Source: JBJKSO01 sp046703825 (GTDB taxonomy: Bacteria; Chloroflexota; Dormibacteria; Aeolococcales; Bog-877). Taken from it: a stretch of 13,362 bases of DNA. Both the position numbers and the translations under genes were made by a program. Where the stretch lies: NCBI GenBank assembly GCA_046703825.1, contig JBJKSO010000027.1, forward strand, positions 1-13,362, read 5' to 3'. Position 1 is the stretch's first letter. Every line of letters starts with the position of its first letter. The notes beneath the pieces were generated by a model, which saw nothing but the letters and a program-made list of their open reading frames with translations, was not told the origin of the DNA and ran no database searches. Shown here one piece after another: positions 13,274 to 13,362 of this stretch.

Positions 13274-13362
13274 GGCCTTCCCTCCCTGGGCGACCTCGTC
13301 GCCTTCCCCGGCACCGTGCCACCCAGGGTGGGCATTTTCAAACCGCTGCTATCTGGGGAGTT
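13274..13362 (-). mobile_element. Probable IS21-like terminal region upstream of istA
   Basis: Upstream of the istA start the minus strand carries GTTTGAAAATGCCCACC, resembling the TTTGAAAATTCCCC-type modules repeated at IS21-family ends, next to a CCACCC-A-GGGTGG inverted repeat (13319-13331). The window ends before a terminal TG/CA border can be confirmed. Confidence 0.4.

Noticed and set aside
1..13362. CRISPR array, tRNA or rRNA genes
   Set aside because: No regularly spaced repeats of CRISPR type and no recognisable tRNA cloverleaf or rRNA core sequence were seen on either strand.

Overview
High-GC (roughly two-thirds G+C by eye) bacterial DNA with GTG starts, tightly overlapping genes and actinobacterial-looking accessory genes. 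An actinobacterium or related soil/subsurface Terrabacteria lineage is the best guess, but no phylogenetic marker is present.

The core of the window (8483 down to 999, minus strand) is one six-gene, translationally coupled operon. It encodes a complete membrane-bound complex of the complex I / group 4 [NiFe]-hydrogenase superfamily. In transcription order it runs HyfC/NuoH-like, HyfE-like, HyfF-like, HyfG-like (fused NuoC+NuoD), a ferredoxin+NuoB fusion, and HyfB/NuoL-like. It looks like a hydrogenase-4 / formate hydrogenlyase operon, but the large subunit has lost all four Ni-binding cysteines: L1 reads Ala-Gly-Thr-Ser where CxxC is expected, and L2 reads Ser-His-Ala-Glu. It also stops at the arginine where a genuine large subunit would be cleaved during maturation. 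The small subunit keeps all four ligands of the proximal (N2-like) [4Fe-4S] cluster and carries one extra fused [4Fe-4S] ferredoxin cluster. The complex is therefore most likely not a hydrogenase but an 'Ehr'-type (energy-converting-hydrogenase-related) ion-pumping redox enzyme of unknown substrate. The HyfF-like pump subunit also lacks the usual TM5 glutamate, while HyfB keeps it.

Left flank (1-998): a leader with two mutually exclusive hairpins, a small conserved-looking 110-aa gene (plus strand), then about 550 bp without a convincing gene. Right of the operon is about 1 kb (8484-9533) without a convincing gene. It separates the operon from a divergent class II aldolase/adducin-family gene and holds a 17-bp inverted repeat, a 12-bp tandem repeat and a possible extended -10 element.

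The right third (10.2-13.4 kb) is accessory and decaying. It contains an epoxide hydrolase pseudogene with frameshifts and a stop, a predicted small lipoprotein preceded by a possible small ORF in an AT-richer pocket, a transposase-like fragment with a zinc-ribbon pattern, a near-perfect 26-bp direct repeat 977 bp apart, and at the right edge the frameshifted 5' end of an IS21-family istA gene with an IS21-like terminus.
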